Part shown: positions 47,268 to 55,657 of the stretch, in pieces
Layout of the letters: every line of letters begins with the position of its first letter
Numbering within the stretch: position 1 is the first letter of the stretch
Assembly (NCBI RefSeq): GCF_000729995.1
Contig: NZ_JNFG01000003.1
Coordinates: 186,001 to 250,000, forward strand
DNA from: Caballeronia sordidicola
GTDB taxonomy: Bacteria; Pseudomonadota; Gammaproteobacteria; Burkholderiales; Burkholderiaceae
Length of the DNA: 64,000 nt
Reading direction: 5' to 3'
Program-made: the position numbers and the translations under genes
The notes under the pieces: generated by a model
Databases searched by the model: none
What the model was told of the DNA's origin: nothing
The model's input: the letters and a program-made list of their open reading frames with translations, nothing else

Positions 47268-48179
47268 ATGGCCGACAACCTGACTGAAAGCAGAATCGTC
47301 TATTTTTTCGAAGCCGTTCGTTGCGGGACCATCCGCGCCGCCGCTGACTGGCTCGATGTCGCGCCGTCCGCGGTCAGCCGGCAAATCGGCTTGCTGGAAA
47401 CGGAACTGGACGTTGCGCTGATCGAGCGGCACGCCCGCGGCGTCAAGCCGACGGAAGCCGGCCAGTACCTGATCGAATATTTCCGCGAACAACTCGCGCA
47501 TAAAGACGACCTGATTTCGCGGCTGCAGGAGCTACGCGGCCTGCGAACCGGGAACGTCAACGTGATCCTGGGCGAAGGTTTTGTTTCCGATGTCCTTGCC
47601 GGTCCCATCCAGCATTTCTGCAAGCAATATCCCGGCATCAAGCTCAATCTGGACCTTGGCAGCACGAACGACGTCATGCGGCGGATCTCCGAAGACGAGG
47701 GTGAGATCGGGCTGGTCTACAACCCGCCGGGCGATCCAAAAATTGTTTCTCGCGCGATCAAGCGCCAACCGATGATGGCGATTGTCAAACCGAACTTCCT
47801 GCGCGGGAGCAAAACGAAATCCATGAGCGTGCAAGAGCTGGCCACCTACCCGATTGCAGCGACCCATCCCACCTATGGCACTCGCCAGATGCTTCAGGCA
47901 GTCGAGTTTGCGGAGAAGATTCGCCTCGAGCCAGTTGTCACGACGAATTCTATCGGCCTACTGAAGCAGTTCGCGATGTCAGGACTCGGCCTGGTTGTGC
48001 TGCCCGCGTTCGCCGTGACCACGGAAGTGGAGGCGGGTACGCTTCTCGCCATCGAGATCGATCATCCGATCCTGATGAAAGCCGAGGCGCATCTTGTTAC
48101 GCGTGTGGGACGGAAGTTGTCGGTTGCATCGAACAAGATGCTGCAGTTGATGACGTCGCAAATGCAGGCGTTTCGGTAA
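47268..48179 (+). CDS. LysR-family transcriptional regulator
   Basis: A 303-residue LysR regulator. The winged HTH occupies about residues 8-65 (VRCGTIRAAADWLDVAPSAV and SRQIGLLETELDVALIERHA). The effector domain follows (VNVILGEGFVSDVLAGPIQH; NDVMRRISEDEGEIGLVYNP; NSIGLLKQFAMSGLGLVVLP). It is divergent from the beta-hydroxyacid dehydrogenase operon and precedes the serine acetyltransferase/VOC pair. Probable operators at 47216-47232 and 48211-48226 suggest that it controls both sides and itself. Confidence 0.93.
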   Translation: MADNLTESRIVYFFEAVRCGTIRAAADWLDVAPSAVSRQIGLLETELDVALIERHARGVKPTEAGQYLIEYFREQLAHKDDLISRLQELRGLRTGNVNVILGEGFVSDVLAGPIQHFCKQYPGIKLNLDLGSTNDVMRRISEDEGEIGLVYNPPGDPKIVSRAIKRQPMMAIVKPNFLRGSKTKSMSVQELATYPIAATHPTYGTRQMLQAVEFAEKIRLEPVVTTNSIGLLKQFAMSGLGLVVLPAFAVTTEVEAGTLLAIEIDHPILMKAEAHLVTRVGRKLSVASNKMLQLMTSQMQAFR

Positions 48180-48210
48180 GCGCGATGCGCGTGAAACCCA
48201 ATCGCTCAGC

Positions 48211-48226
48211 ATCTAATTTTTAGAAC
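48211..48226. promoter_or_regulatory. Second copy of the LysR-type dyad (site 2)
   Basis: ATCTAATTTTTAGAAC differs from the corresponding 16 bases of site 1 at only two positions and keeps the CTAAT/TTAGAAC core. It is 69 bp before the serine acetyltransferase start, downstream of the LysR stop, a proper place to control the following operon. Confidence 0.7.
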
Positions 48227-48295
48227 AATTTTGCCCATGCCGGGCATCACTCGTTCAATTTTCGCGGTGGACACTGTCGTGACAGGAGACAGACC

Positions 48296-49087
48296 TTGAT
48301 CAACATCGATCCCGCTACGCTTTGGCAAACCATCCGCGCAGAAGCCGAGCACGAAGCGCAAGCCCGACCCGCCATGCAGCGTTACTTCGACGCTTGCGTC
48401 CTGCAGCACGAAACATTCGGAGAGGCGTTAGCTGCGTTGCTTGCCGCCGACGTGATGCGCTCGGACGCAACCCTGCCCGACATGGCGAGCGAATTCAGCG
48501 CTGTCATCAAGCAGTCCGGTAGCGACGCAAGCGCCGCCGCCGATGTTCACAAGATCGCCTCGTCCAACCCGGCTTGCCCCAACGCGCTGACCGCGTTTTT
48601 ATCGTTTCGAGGGATTCACGCCATTCAGTCTCATCGCATCGCGCACGCTCACTGGCTTGCCGGTGAAATGACGTTCGCCGTTCTTCTGCAGAACTGGTGC
48701 GCGAAGTCTTATAACGTCGACATCCATCCGGCAGCCCGGATCGGTAAGGGCCTGTTTGTCGATCACGCAATGGGCATTGTGATTGGCGAGACCGCGGTCG
48801 TTGAAGACGAGGTCAGCATGTGGCACGGCGTTACGCTCGGAAGCACGTTTGCCGAAGCCGGAGACCGGCACCCGAAGGTCCGGCGCGGCGCAACGCTTGC
48901 CGCTCACGCGATCATTCTTGGCAACATCGAGATAGGCGAAGGCGCGGTGATTGCGGCGGGCAGCGTTGTGCGTACGTCGATTCCCGCGGGTATGGTGGCA
49001 GCAGGCGTTCCCGCGAAGATCATCAAGGCAGTCTCCGGCACGTATGCCGCGATCACCGCTCCATCCGCCTCCTCCTCCAATAGCTAG
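48296..49087 (+). CDS. Serine O-acetyltransferase-like enzyme
   Basis: A 263-residue left-handed beta-helix acetyltransferase with the CysE architecture. An N-terminal helical domain includes FLSFRGIHAIQSHRIAHAHW, and the hexapeptide domain has VDIHPAARIGKGLFVDHAMG, the catalytic-type His in VDHAMGIVIGETAV and the second His in GDRHPKVRRGATL. CysE makes O-acetylserine for cysteine synthesis. TTG 48296 is the start, with AGGAGAC before it. A LysR-type site upstream and pairing with a VOC protein suggest a second, pathway-specific copy rather than the housekeeping enzyme. Confidence 0.88.
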   Translation: MINIDPATLWQTIRAEAEHEAQARPAMQRYFDACVLQHETFGEALAALLAADVMRSDATLPDMASEFSAVIKQSGSDASAAADVHKIASSNPACPNALTAFLSFRGIHAIQSHRIAHAHWLAGEMTFAVLLQNWCAKSYNVDIHPAARIGKGLFVDHAMGIVIGETAVVEDEVSMWHGVTLGSTFAEAGDRHPKVRRGATLAAHAIILGNIEIGEGAVIAAGSVVRTSIPAGMVAAGVPAKIIKAVSGTYAAITAPSASSSNS

Positions 49088-49096
49088 GATAACCAA

Positions 49097-49984
49097 ATGA
49101 TTCCGCCGCATCAGCATCGCCTGGGTATCGATCATCCGGTGGTTTCTGTCAGGAATCATCCGGCGGCCGTCGAGCGTTACATCAAGCTCGGGTTCTCGCC
49201 CAGTCCTCTCTCCTATCACCCCTGGGGTTCGGTACTGACGCTGATGATGTTCGAGAATAACTTCATCGAACTGATTGGTATCGATGATGCGTCGAAGTTC
49301 GGCACGAATGCCGTCGATGGCTTCTGCTACGGACGAACGCTAGGCCAGTTCCTCGAGCGCTCCGAAGGCCTTGGACTGCTCGCTCTTCACAGCAAGAATA
49401 TCGAAGGCGACTTTGCAGCCGTCAAAGCGACCGGGCTGCCCGTACAGCAGCGCGTGGACTTCCGGCGCAAGCTGATCAAGGCAGACGGCACGCCCGATGA
49501 AGCGGTCGTCTCGCTCGGCATGGTGATGGACCCTGATCTGGGCGATGCATCCAACTTCCTATGCCAACAACATCGGCCTGAGTTCATCTGGAGGAAGGAT
49601 TGGCAAGATCATCCGAACGGCGCGAATGCAGTCAATGAAGTCATTTATGTCGCAGAGGAACCCGGGGTGCTTGAAGCACGTTGGGCGAAGCTGTTCGGGG
49701 CCGAGAACACGTCGTGGATCGACGGGCATGTTGAAGCTGACACGGGTTGTGGACGCGTAGTGGCTTTGACGCGATCACAGGCACTCGAACGTTTTGCTTG
49801 CGTCGGTTTGCCGGTGAGCTACACGGACAAGCCCCACGGATTCGCGCTGCAGATACGCGTTCGCGACTTGGGCGCTGTAGAACGCATCCTGTCGGAAAAC
49901 GGCGTCGTGCATGGCGAAACGGCTCGCGGCGTTGCCGTTGCTCCCGAAGCCGCCGGTAATACGATTATCGAATTCGTCGAGTGA
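49097..49984 (+). CDS. VOC-superfamily (glyoxalase-like) protein
   Basis: A 295-residue protein with two glyoxalase-type halves: the first begins LGIDHPVVSVRNHPAAVERY and includes FENNFIELIGIDD, the second has NEVIYVAEEPGVLEARWAKL and ends IIEFVE with a metal-type Glu. It resembles the Glyoxalase_3 group of uncharacterised proteins. Metal-dependent isomerase, dioxygenase or lyase activity is possible. It follows the acetyltransferase gene by 9 bp with AGGAT before its ATG, so they form an operon. Confidence 0.85.
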   Translation: MIPPHQHRLGIDHPVVSVRNHPAAVERYIKLGFSPSPLSYHPWGSVLTLMMFENNFIELIGIDDASKFGTNAVDGFCYGRTLGQFLERSEGLGLLALHSKNIEGDFAAVKATGLPVQQRVDFRRKLIKADGTPDEAVVSLGMVMDPDLGDASNFLCQQHRPEFIWRKDWQDHPNGANAVNEVIYVAEEPGVLEARWAKLFGAENTSWIDGHVEADTGCGRVVALTRSQALERFACVGLPVSYTDKPHGFALQIRVRDLGAVERILSENGVVHGETARGVAVAPEAAGNTIIEFVE

Positions 49985-50051
49985 TGGGGATCGGTGCGCG
50001 GACGAGGCCTCTTTTAGCTTGCGGTGCGCTTTGTCCACGCGCGTTTCGATA

Positions 50052-51485
50052 TCAATGCGATTTGCTCTGAGCCCGCTTCGCGGCACGGCTATGCGACTCG
50101 GAGTCCTGACTCCTATTAGCAGCGGATGCGTTCGCATTGGCCCGGTTCGGAACCTCGATGGTGTCGGAGTCGGTATCGAAGAAAGACGCCAGCGTGGCCT
50201 GCTGGGTCAGCATCAATTGCTCGATGCGCTGCTGCTGCGCTGTGTTTTCGCGCGCCAGCCGAGCCAGCGCGATGGCCTGCGCCACAGCCGCCGTAACCGT
50301 CACGATCAACCCGCAGATCACGATCATCAAGACCGTTTTCACCCGCCGCGACAAGACCGCCGCCGCGCCGCGCTGGTCCGCGATCACGGCATACAACGCG
50401 TCGATCGTGTCAGCGTACGCGGTCGCGCGGGCGGTATCGAGTTCTGACGTTTCGCGGGAAGACGGTTGAGGGGCGCTTGAGGCGCTAGTGCGCGTCCGGC
50501 GGTCATCGTCGATTAAGGCTGCCGCGAGGGATTGCGGCTGAACGCGATGGGAGCTTGCTGGCGCTCGTGCGGCGTCGCGCGGGGACCCGGATGTGACTGG
50601 CTTCGTAGCGGCGCCAGCGGCGTTCGGTGTGCTTGGGGCCTTCGATGCGCCCGATGCGTTCGATTTGCTCGATGCATTCGGTGCGCTTGGAGCGTTCGAT
50701 GCGTTCGGCGTACTCGGCATGCTCGATGCGTCCGGTGAACCGGTCAGGACTTGAGTGTCGGCATCGGTCCGCCCTCCTTTACCTTTCACCGTCTCACCTT
50801 CTGGCGTCGCCGCGGCCGGCGACGGCTGAGTTGTCGACACATTCCGGGCAGCGCCTCTGGCGCGCGCTGCAGACGCGCGTTTGTTCGGACCCTGCGCGTT
50901 CCCTTCACCCAACGCCGTCACGACCGGAACCTCCTGCGCGCCGTCGTCCAGCGGTTCGGGCTGGACCGGCCCGGCAACCACTTCATGAGGAGCGAGAACA
51001 TCGTCGAACATGAGTTCCAGCGTTGCAGCATCGGCCGTCTGGCTATCCGTTTGCGTCGCCGCCGCATCATCGCGCGACACAGCAACGCTCGACACGCCCG
51101 CCCCGTCCTCCGATAACGGCCCGCTGCGCCACGCCCGCACCACGCCGAACGATCCGTCCTCGCCCGGCACGGCCGCCATGAAAACCTCGGGCAACTCGAA
51201 GCCGGGCAACGAAGATTGACGGATATCGGTATTCAACGCCTGGAGCGTGGCGCGCTCAGCGTCTTCGGCGAACAGATCGAGCGTGGGCGCGCCGTAGGGC
51301 GCCCGGCTCAGCAACGCGAGACGTTGCGCCGAGCGTGCGGCGCGGGCGAGCTTGGCATCGGCATCCGATTCAGCCAGGCGGCCAGCAGACGTAGATTTAC
51401 CAGTGGAAGCGGAAACAGCGTCGGTACGATGCGAACCAGCGGCATCAGCAACCTGCAGAGCGGGATTTACGGCGGAATCTGGCAT
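50052..51485 (-). CDS. Low-complexity protein with one C-terminal membrane segment
   Basis: A 477-residue protein, if started at MPDSAVNPALQ (51485); the open frame runs on to 51614. A folded N-terminal part (about 40-150: QRLALLSRAPYGAPTLDLFA, LPGFELPEVFMAAVPGEDGS) is followed by a ~150-residue Ala/Ser/Pro/Asn-rich linker with short repeats of the SAPNAS / SNAP kind (50630-50760). One membrane segment follows (TVLMIVICGLIVTVTAAVAQ) and then a coiled coil-like stretch (LARENTAQQQRIEQLMLTQQ). No known function. It could be an envelope-anchored scaffold; this is inference. Confidence 0.7.
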   Translation of the reverse strand: MPDSAVNPALQVADAAGSHRTDAVSASTGKSTSAGRLAESDADAKLARAARSAQRLALLSRAPYGAPTLDLFAEDAERATLQALNTDIRQSSLPGFELPEVFMAAVPGEDGSFGVVRAWRSGPLSEDGAGVSSVAVSRDDAAATQTDSQTADAATLELMFDDVLAPHEVVAGPVQPEPLDDGAQEVPVVTALGEGNAQGPNKRASAARARGAARNVSTTQPSPAAATPEGETVKGKGGRTDADTQVLTGSPDASSMPSTPNASNAPSAPNASSKSNASGASKAPSTPNAAGAATKPVTSGSPRDAARAPASSHRVQPQSLAAALIDDDRRTRTSASSAPQPSSRETSELDTARATAYADTIDALYAVIADQRGAAAVLSRRVKTVLMIVICGLIVTVTAAVAQAIALARLARENTAQQQRIEQLMLTQQATLASFFDTDSDTIEVPNRANANASAANRSQDSESHSRAAKRAQSKSH

Positions 51486-51647
51486 AAGTCGATGATTGAC
51501 AGCGCGGCCAGACGCGACCCGGGCGGTTAAAAACACGCCCGATGAAGCGGTCCGGCTCGGCGCCTCGCAACAAAAAAAACGGCTGCATGGGTTTTCGAGG
51601 CCGCATTGTCGCACGCTTGCGCGCCCGGGCTACGGACGCGCGCGGTC

Positions 51648-52331
51648 TCAAGCCGCACCCTCTTCCTTGAATTCCCGCACGGTTTCCAGCGCGCGCAGCC
51701 GCGTGCAGATCGCCTCGTATTCATTCGACGATACCCGCGAAAGCGAGATCTGCACCTCATCGAGCTCGGGGGAATCGTCGCTTTGCTGCACCACGAACTG
51801 CTTCACGCGCACGCTGCCCACCCCCAGCGCCTCATGCAACGCATGAAAATTCAGCGTCCCGCGATCGACGAGCAAGGTCAACTGTCGACGCTGCTTCACG
51901 GAAATGAAACGCCGCTCCAGCGGCTTGATGCCAGCGAGGATGATCAGAATGATAATGGTTGCGGCGATGGACGCCGTGTACATGCCGCCGCCGACCGCAA
52001 GCCCGATCGCCGCGACGGACCAAAGACTCGCCGCCGTCGTGAGGCCGCGGACGATCTCGCCGCGCAACAGGATTGAGCCCGCGCCGAGAAAACCGATTCC
52101 TGACACGACCTGTGCCGCGATCCGCGACGGATCGAGCACGACGTGGTCGCGGCCGAGGACATCGAAGAAACCGAATGCCGACACCATCATGATCAGCGTC
52201 GAACCGACGCAGACCAGCATATGCGTGCGCAGCCCGGCAGCCCATGACAGCCGTTCGCGCTCGAAACCGATCACGCTGCCGAGCGCCGCGGCCAGAACCA
52301 GCCGGCAAATGAGTTCTACATTGCTTAACAT
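51648..52331 (-). CDS. MgtC/SapB-family inner-membrane protein
   Basis: A 227-residue protein with four to five membrane segments in the N-terminal ~140 residues. The family signatures are LVLAAALGSVIGFERERLSW, LRTHMLVCVGSTLIMMVSAF and QVVSGIGFLGAGSILLRGEI, GLTTAASLWSVAAIGLAVGG. A soluble C-terminal domain follows (RRQLTLLVDRGTLNFHALHE). MgtC relatives act in adaptation to low magnesium and in virulence, partly by affecting ATP synthase or phosphate uptake. AAGGAG precedes the start by 11 bases. Monocistronic, divergent from the epimerase gene. Confidence 0.92.
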   Translation of the reverse strand: MLSNVELICRLVLAAALGSVIGFERERLSWAAGLRTHMLVCVGSTLIMMVSAFGFFDVLGRDHVVLDPSRIAAQVVSGIGFLGAGSILLRGEIVRGLTTAASLWSVAAIGLAVGGGMYTASIAATIIILIILAGIKPLERRFISVKQRRQLTLLVDRGTLNFHALHEALGVGSVRVKQFVVQQSDDSPELDEVQISLSRVSSNEYEAICTRLRALETVREFKEEGAA

Positions 52332-52543
52332 GAGTGGATTTGCTCCTTATAGGTGTTGTGTGATGGGATGATGGCGCGGGGCTCGCGCAAAAGATGCCGC
52401 CCGGCGCAGCACAGATAAACAACCGTTGTGCCGGAGCGCGGGTGTTTTGATTTATCCTTGGTGCCCCGCATCGGGTGGCGCACGGACACGTTCCGCGTAA
52501 TTCCACGTACGCCGCCGCGCGCAACCAACATCGATAAAGCCGT

Positions 52544-53662
52544 ATGCACGACCCAGATCCGACCGCCGCAACGCCCCCGACCGCCGCCGCCCTTCGTGCG
52601 CACTATAAACGTGTTGTCCTGCCGATCTGGCGTGGACCCGGCTTCAACGCGGCCTTGCGGCTGGCGTTCGAGGCCGTCGCCGAGGACGGCCGCACGCCCT
52701 TGCCGCCGCAGCGATATCGCGCCATGGCCTGCGCGCGGCAACTATTTGTGTTCTCCCAGGCAGGCGATATCGATCACGCCGATACGCTGTTCACTTCGCT
52801 TCGGACCTATTTTCACGACACGGAAAACGGCGGTTGGTTCTATAGCGTCGACGCAAACGGCGCGCCGCACGAGCGCCACAAGGACCTGTATACGCATGCG
52901 TTCGTGATTTTCGCGTGCGCGGAATATGCGAAACGGGCCGGCGCGGCCGCCGCGAAGGAAGCGCTGGCGGTGCTCGAAGAAACGTCGGTGGTGATTGAGC
53001 GGCGGATGCGCAGTGGCGTTGGCGGTTTGTTCAGTTCCGCGATGACGGAAGAATTTTCCGCCGTCCTCGGGCCGCCGCTGCAAAACCCGCTGATGCATCT
53101 GACCGAGGCGTGGCTCGCCGCGCGTGAAGCGACCGCGGATCCGATCTTCGATCACAGGCTGGAAAAGCTTGCGGCAGCGTTCGCGCTGGCTTTCGTGCAC
53201 GAGGAAACGGGCTGTATCGCCGAATTGACAATCGGCAGCGCCAATAACTGGCTGGAGCCGGGGCACCAGTTCGAGTGGCTGTTTCTCGTCGAGGCCAGCC
53301 GGCACCCGGCTTTCGATGCAGCGGGCCTGAATCGGGCGCTAGTCCGCGGATTCGATTTCGTGCAGCAGCACGGGGTCGATCCGGTGACCGGCGGCGTAGC
53401 GGCGTCCCTGAACGACCAGGGCGGCGTGATCGATTCGACGCAGCGCATCTGGGCTCAGACCGAATATCTGCGTGCTCTTGCAACGCATGCGGACAAGTCT
53501 GTGCGCGCGCAATTACCTGCGCAGATCGCGCGTTTTGCCGCGCGCTTTCTTCGACCGCAAGGGTGGATCGAGAGCCAGTCGGCAGAAGGCGTGGTCATGC
53601 GCCCGGAATTGCCGTCGACCACGCCTTATCACCTTGCCACCGCCTACGCCGCGTTGCCCTGA
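52544..53662 (+). CDS. AGE-family sugar epimerase/isomerase
   Basis: A 372-residue protein of the N-acylglucosamine 2-epimerase fold (alpha/alpha barrel). Recognisable parts are RYRAMACARQLFVFSQAGDI, FHDTENGGWFYSVDANGAPH, RHKDLYTHAFVIFACAEYAK (with the conserved K-D-x-Y-x-H), NPLMHLTEAWLAAREAT and EPGHQFEWLFLVEAS. Family members interconvert mannose, fructose and glucose or epimerise acylated amino sugars; the exact reaction is not predictable. Monocistronic and followed by a good terminator at 53706-53735. Confidence 0.88.
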   Translation: MHDPDPTAATPPTAAALRAHYKRVVLPIWRGPGFNAALRLAFEAVAEDGRTPLPPQRYRAMACARQLFVFSQAGDIDHADTLFTSLRTYFHDTENGGWFYSVDANGAPHERHKDLYTHAFVIFACAEYAKRAGAAAAKEALAVLEETSVVIERRMRSGVGGLFSSAMTEEFSAVLGPPLQNPLMHLTEAWLAAREATADPIFDHRLEKLAAAFALAFVHEETGCIAELTIGSANNWLEPGHQFEWLFLVEASRHPAFDAAGLNRALVRGFDFVQQHGVDPVTGGVAASLNDQGGVIDSTQRIWAQTEYLRALATHADKSVRAQLPAQIARFAARFLRPQGWIESQSAEGVVMRPELPSTTPYHLATAYAALP

Positions 53663-53965
53663 CATTTGACGCCTGGCGCTCGACGCCCGTCGCCCTCCGG
53701 CATTTAACGCCTCGCCAAGCCGCGAGGCGTTTTTTATTGCGGCTGGAGAATTCAGCGCGATGTCGGACGCTTTGCGCGTTTTCGTTTCAAATCACTGAGA
53801 AAGTCCGTGCAAACCCGGTAATTTGTCCGCGATTTTGAGATCGTCCTTGCGGAGTGACCATGCGCTACCTACAGTCTTGTGCAGGACCGCGACGAAGGCG
53901 CCTGCCCCGGTGCGGATTGTGGGACTCACGCTGACTGGACCGAAACCAAGTGTAGGAGTGTCCGA
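53663..53965. other. Intergenic region between the epimerase and thioesterase genes
   Basis: 303 bp. It contains the epimerase terminator (53706-53735) and the promoter/leader of the next gene with TAGGAG at its end. No further gene was seen; the open frame from 53879 is the upstream extension of the thioesterase frame. Confidence 0.5.
53706..53735 (+). terminator. Rho-independent terminator after the epimerase gene
   Basis: AACGCCTCGC (53706-53715) pairs with GCGAGGCGTT (53722-53731) around a six-base loop and is followed by T residues. Confidence 0.9.
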
Positions 53966-54409
53966 ATGGCCGAAATTGTCGATATCGCACGGGGCGCATT
54001 GAATGCGCAGCCGTTTAGCGCCTTGCTGGGTACAAAGCTCATGCAGGTCGACTCCTCGAGTCTCACGCTATGTTTGACCATCCGCGACGAACTCCGGCAA
54101 CAACACGGTTTCGTGCACGGCGGCGTAGTGAGTTATCTCGTCGATAACGCGTTGACCTTCGCCGGCGCATTGCGTCTGGGACCGAAAGTGGTCACGAGCG
54201 AATACAAGATCAATTATTTGCGGCCGGCGGTCTCCGGCACGTTGATGGCGCGTGCGCGCGTGATCTACGCCGGCATGACGCAGGCGACCTGCCAATGCGA
54301 CGTGTATGTCACCGATGGCGGCGCCGAAAGGCTCGTGGCGGTCGCGCAGGGAACCATTCATCGGATCAGCGAAATGGCTGCGGAACTTGAGCCGGTGTTT
54401 AACGAGTGA
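53966..54409 (+). CDS. PaaI-type hotdog-fold thioesterase
   Basis: A 147-residue hotdog thioesterase. The motif HGFVHGGVVSYLVDNALTFA contains the catalytic HGG region and the substrate helix, and TSEYKINYLRPAVSGTLMAR is the central strand. Family members hydrolyse aryl- or acyl-CoA thioesters. ATG 53966 has TAGGAG nine bases before it, so the longer frame from 53879 is rejected. Monocistronic; no pathway partner nearby. Confidence 0.88.
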   Translation: MAEIVDIARGALNAQPFSALLGTKLMQVDSSSLTLCLTIRDELRQQHGFVHGGVVSYLVDNALTFAGALRLGPKVVTSEYKINYLRPAVSGTLMARARVIYAGMTQATCQCDVYVTDGGAERLVAVAQGTIHRISEMAAELEPVFNE

Positions 54410-54808
54410 GTGGGCTGAGGGTGTTGGTTTGCGGGACTTTTTATGCGTTCGTCGATGGGGTGGTTTTGCGGTGATTCTGCGACGGCAATGTCGGGACCCG
54501 GCTTTATGCGCTTAAAGGTTAACGCGGTGAAAGCATTCGCGTTTTTGGGGTGAAGCCACCACGTTCGTTGGACCGTCGGCGGCTCGAATGACGACAACGA
54601 ATCATCCCTCCGGCCGAAGTGTTTGGACCGGGGACATGGTTGACGCTTTCGGGCAGTCCAGCTGCCTTGAAGCTGCCGTCATGTAAAAAAGGTCGATCCA
54701 ACTGACGTTGGAACGACCTTTTTTTCGGCTTAACAGCTCGGCGTTAATTTGCTCGCGAGTCTTCTGGTTGCCTGGTAGCGCCGCAATAAGCGGCTTGCTT
54801 AGAAGGGC
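54410..54808. other. Convergent intergenic region
   Basis: 399 bp between the convergent thioesterase and fumarylacetoacetase-type genes. Apart from the strong bidirectional terminator at 54685-54725 nothing was identified; no plausible small gene. Confidence 0.5.
54685..54725. terminator. Bidirectional rho-independent terminator
   Basis: AAAAAAGGTCG (54685-54695) pairs with CGACCTTTTTT (54714-54724), and inside TCCAAC pairs with GTTGGA around TGAC, with only an A-A mismatch between the stems. A and T tails on both sides make it functional in both directions. It ends the fucose-type operon (minus) and the thioesterase gene (plus). Confidence 0.93.
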
Positions 54809-55657
54809 TTACTTCGCGTCGACCGTGCGTTGCTGCTGCTCGCCCAGGCCCTGGATTCCGAGCCGCATCGTCTGCCCAGCCTTCAGGTAGACGGGTGACG
54901 GCTTTACGCCCATGCCCACGCCCGGCGGCGTGCCGGTGGAAATGACGTCGCCGGGTTGCAGGCTCATCACCTTCGACAAATACGACACCAGCGCCGCCAC
55001 GCCGAACACCATCGTCTTCGTGCTGCCGTTCTGATAACGATGTCCATCCACTTCGAGCCACATATCGAGTTGCTGCGGATCGGCGATCTCGTCTTTCGTG
55101 ACCAGCCACGGACCGATCGGGCCGAAGGTATCGAAACCCTTGCCCTTGTCCCATTGCGTACCGTGCTCGAGTTGCCATTCACGTTCGGAGACGTCATTGA
55201 TCACGCAATATCCGGCGACATAATCCAGCGCGTCCGCTTCGCTGACGTACTTCGCTTCCTTGCCGATCACCACGCCGAGCTCGACTTCCCAGTCCGTTTT
55301 CTTCGAATTGCGCGGAATTTCGACGTCGTCGTTCGGACCGCAAATGGCGCTTGTCCACTTGCCGAAAAGCACCGGTTCTGTCGGCACGGGCAGGTTCGAT
55401 TCGGCTGCGTGATCGGCGTAGTTCAATCCGATACAGACAAACTTCCCCACGGTTCCAACGCACGGGCCAATGCGCGGTTCGCCCGGCACTTCAGGCAGCG
55501 AGGCCGGATCGAGCGCGCGCAATTTCGCGAGCGTAGCGTCGGATAGCGCCGCGCCAGAGATGTCGTCGACTACCTTCGACAAATCGCGAATCTTGCCATT
55601 CTGATCCAGCAAACCCGGTTTTTCCTGACCCTTCGGCCCATAGCGCAGCAGTTTCAT
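54809..55657 (-). CDS. Fumarylacetoacetate hydrolase-family enzyme (2,4-diketo-3-deoxy-L-fuconate hydrolase-like)
   Basis: A 282-residue FAH-superfamily hydrolase. Visible are FVCIGLNYADHAAESNLPVP, metal-binding Glu residues in DWEVELGVVIGKEA, the Asp in GYCVINDVSEREWQ, and GDVISTGTPPGVGMG. In L-fucose oxidation this enzyme cleaves 2,4-diketo-3-deoxy-L-fuconate to pyruvate and lactate; many databases call relatives ureidoglycolate lyase. Location at the end of the lactonase/reductase/dehydratase string supports the fucose role. It is 416 bp after the lactonase gene, so it may have its own promoter. Confidence 0.88.
   Translation of the reverse strand: MKLLRYGPKGQEKPGLLDQNGKIRDLSKVVDDISGAALSDATLAKLRALDPASLPEVPGEPRIGPCVGTVGKFVCIGLNYADHAAESNLPVPTEPVLFGKWTSAICGPNDDVEIPRNSKKTDWEVELGVVIGKEAKYVSEADALDYVAGYCVINDVSEREWQLEHGTQWDKGKGFDTFGPIGPWLVTKDEIADPQQLDMWLEVDGHRYQNGSTKTMVFGVAALVSYLSKVMSLQPGDVISTGTPPGVGMGVKPSPVYLKAGQTMRLGIQGLGEQQQRTVDAK

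Noticed and set aside
50627..51013. Plus-strand frame with Cys/Met/Arg repeats
   Set aside because: It is the antisense reading of the degenerate repeat coding for the Asn-Ala-Ser-Pro linker of the minus-strand protein.
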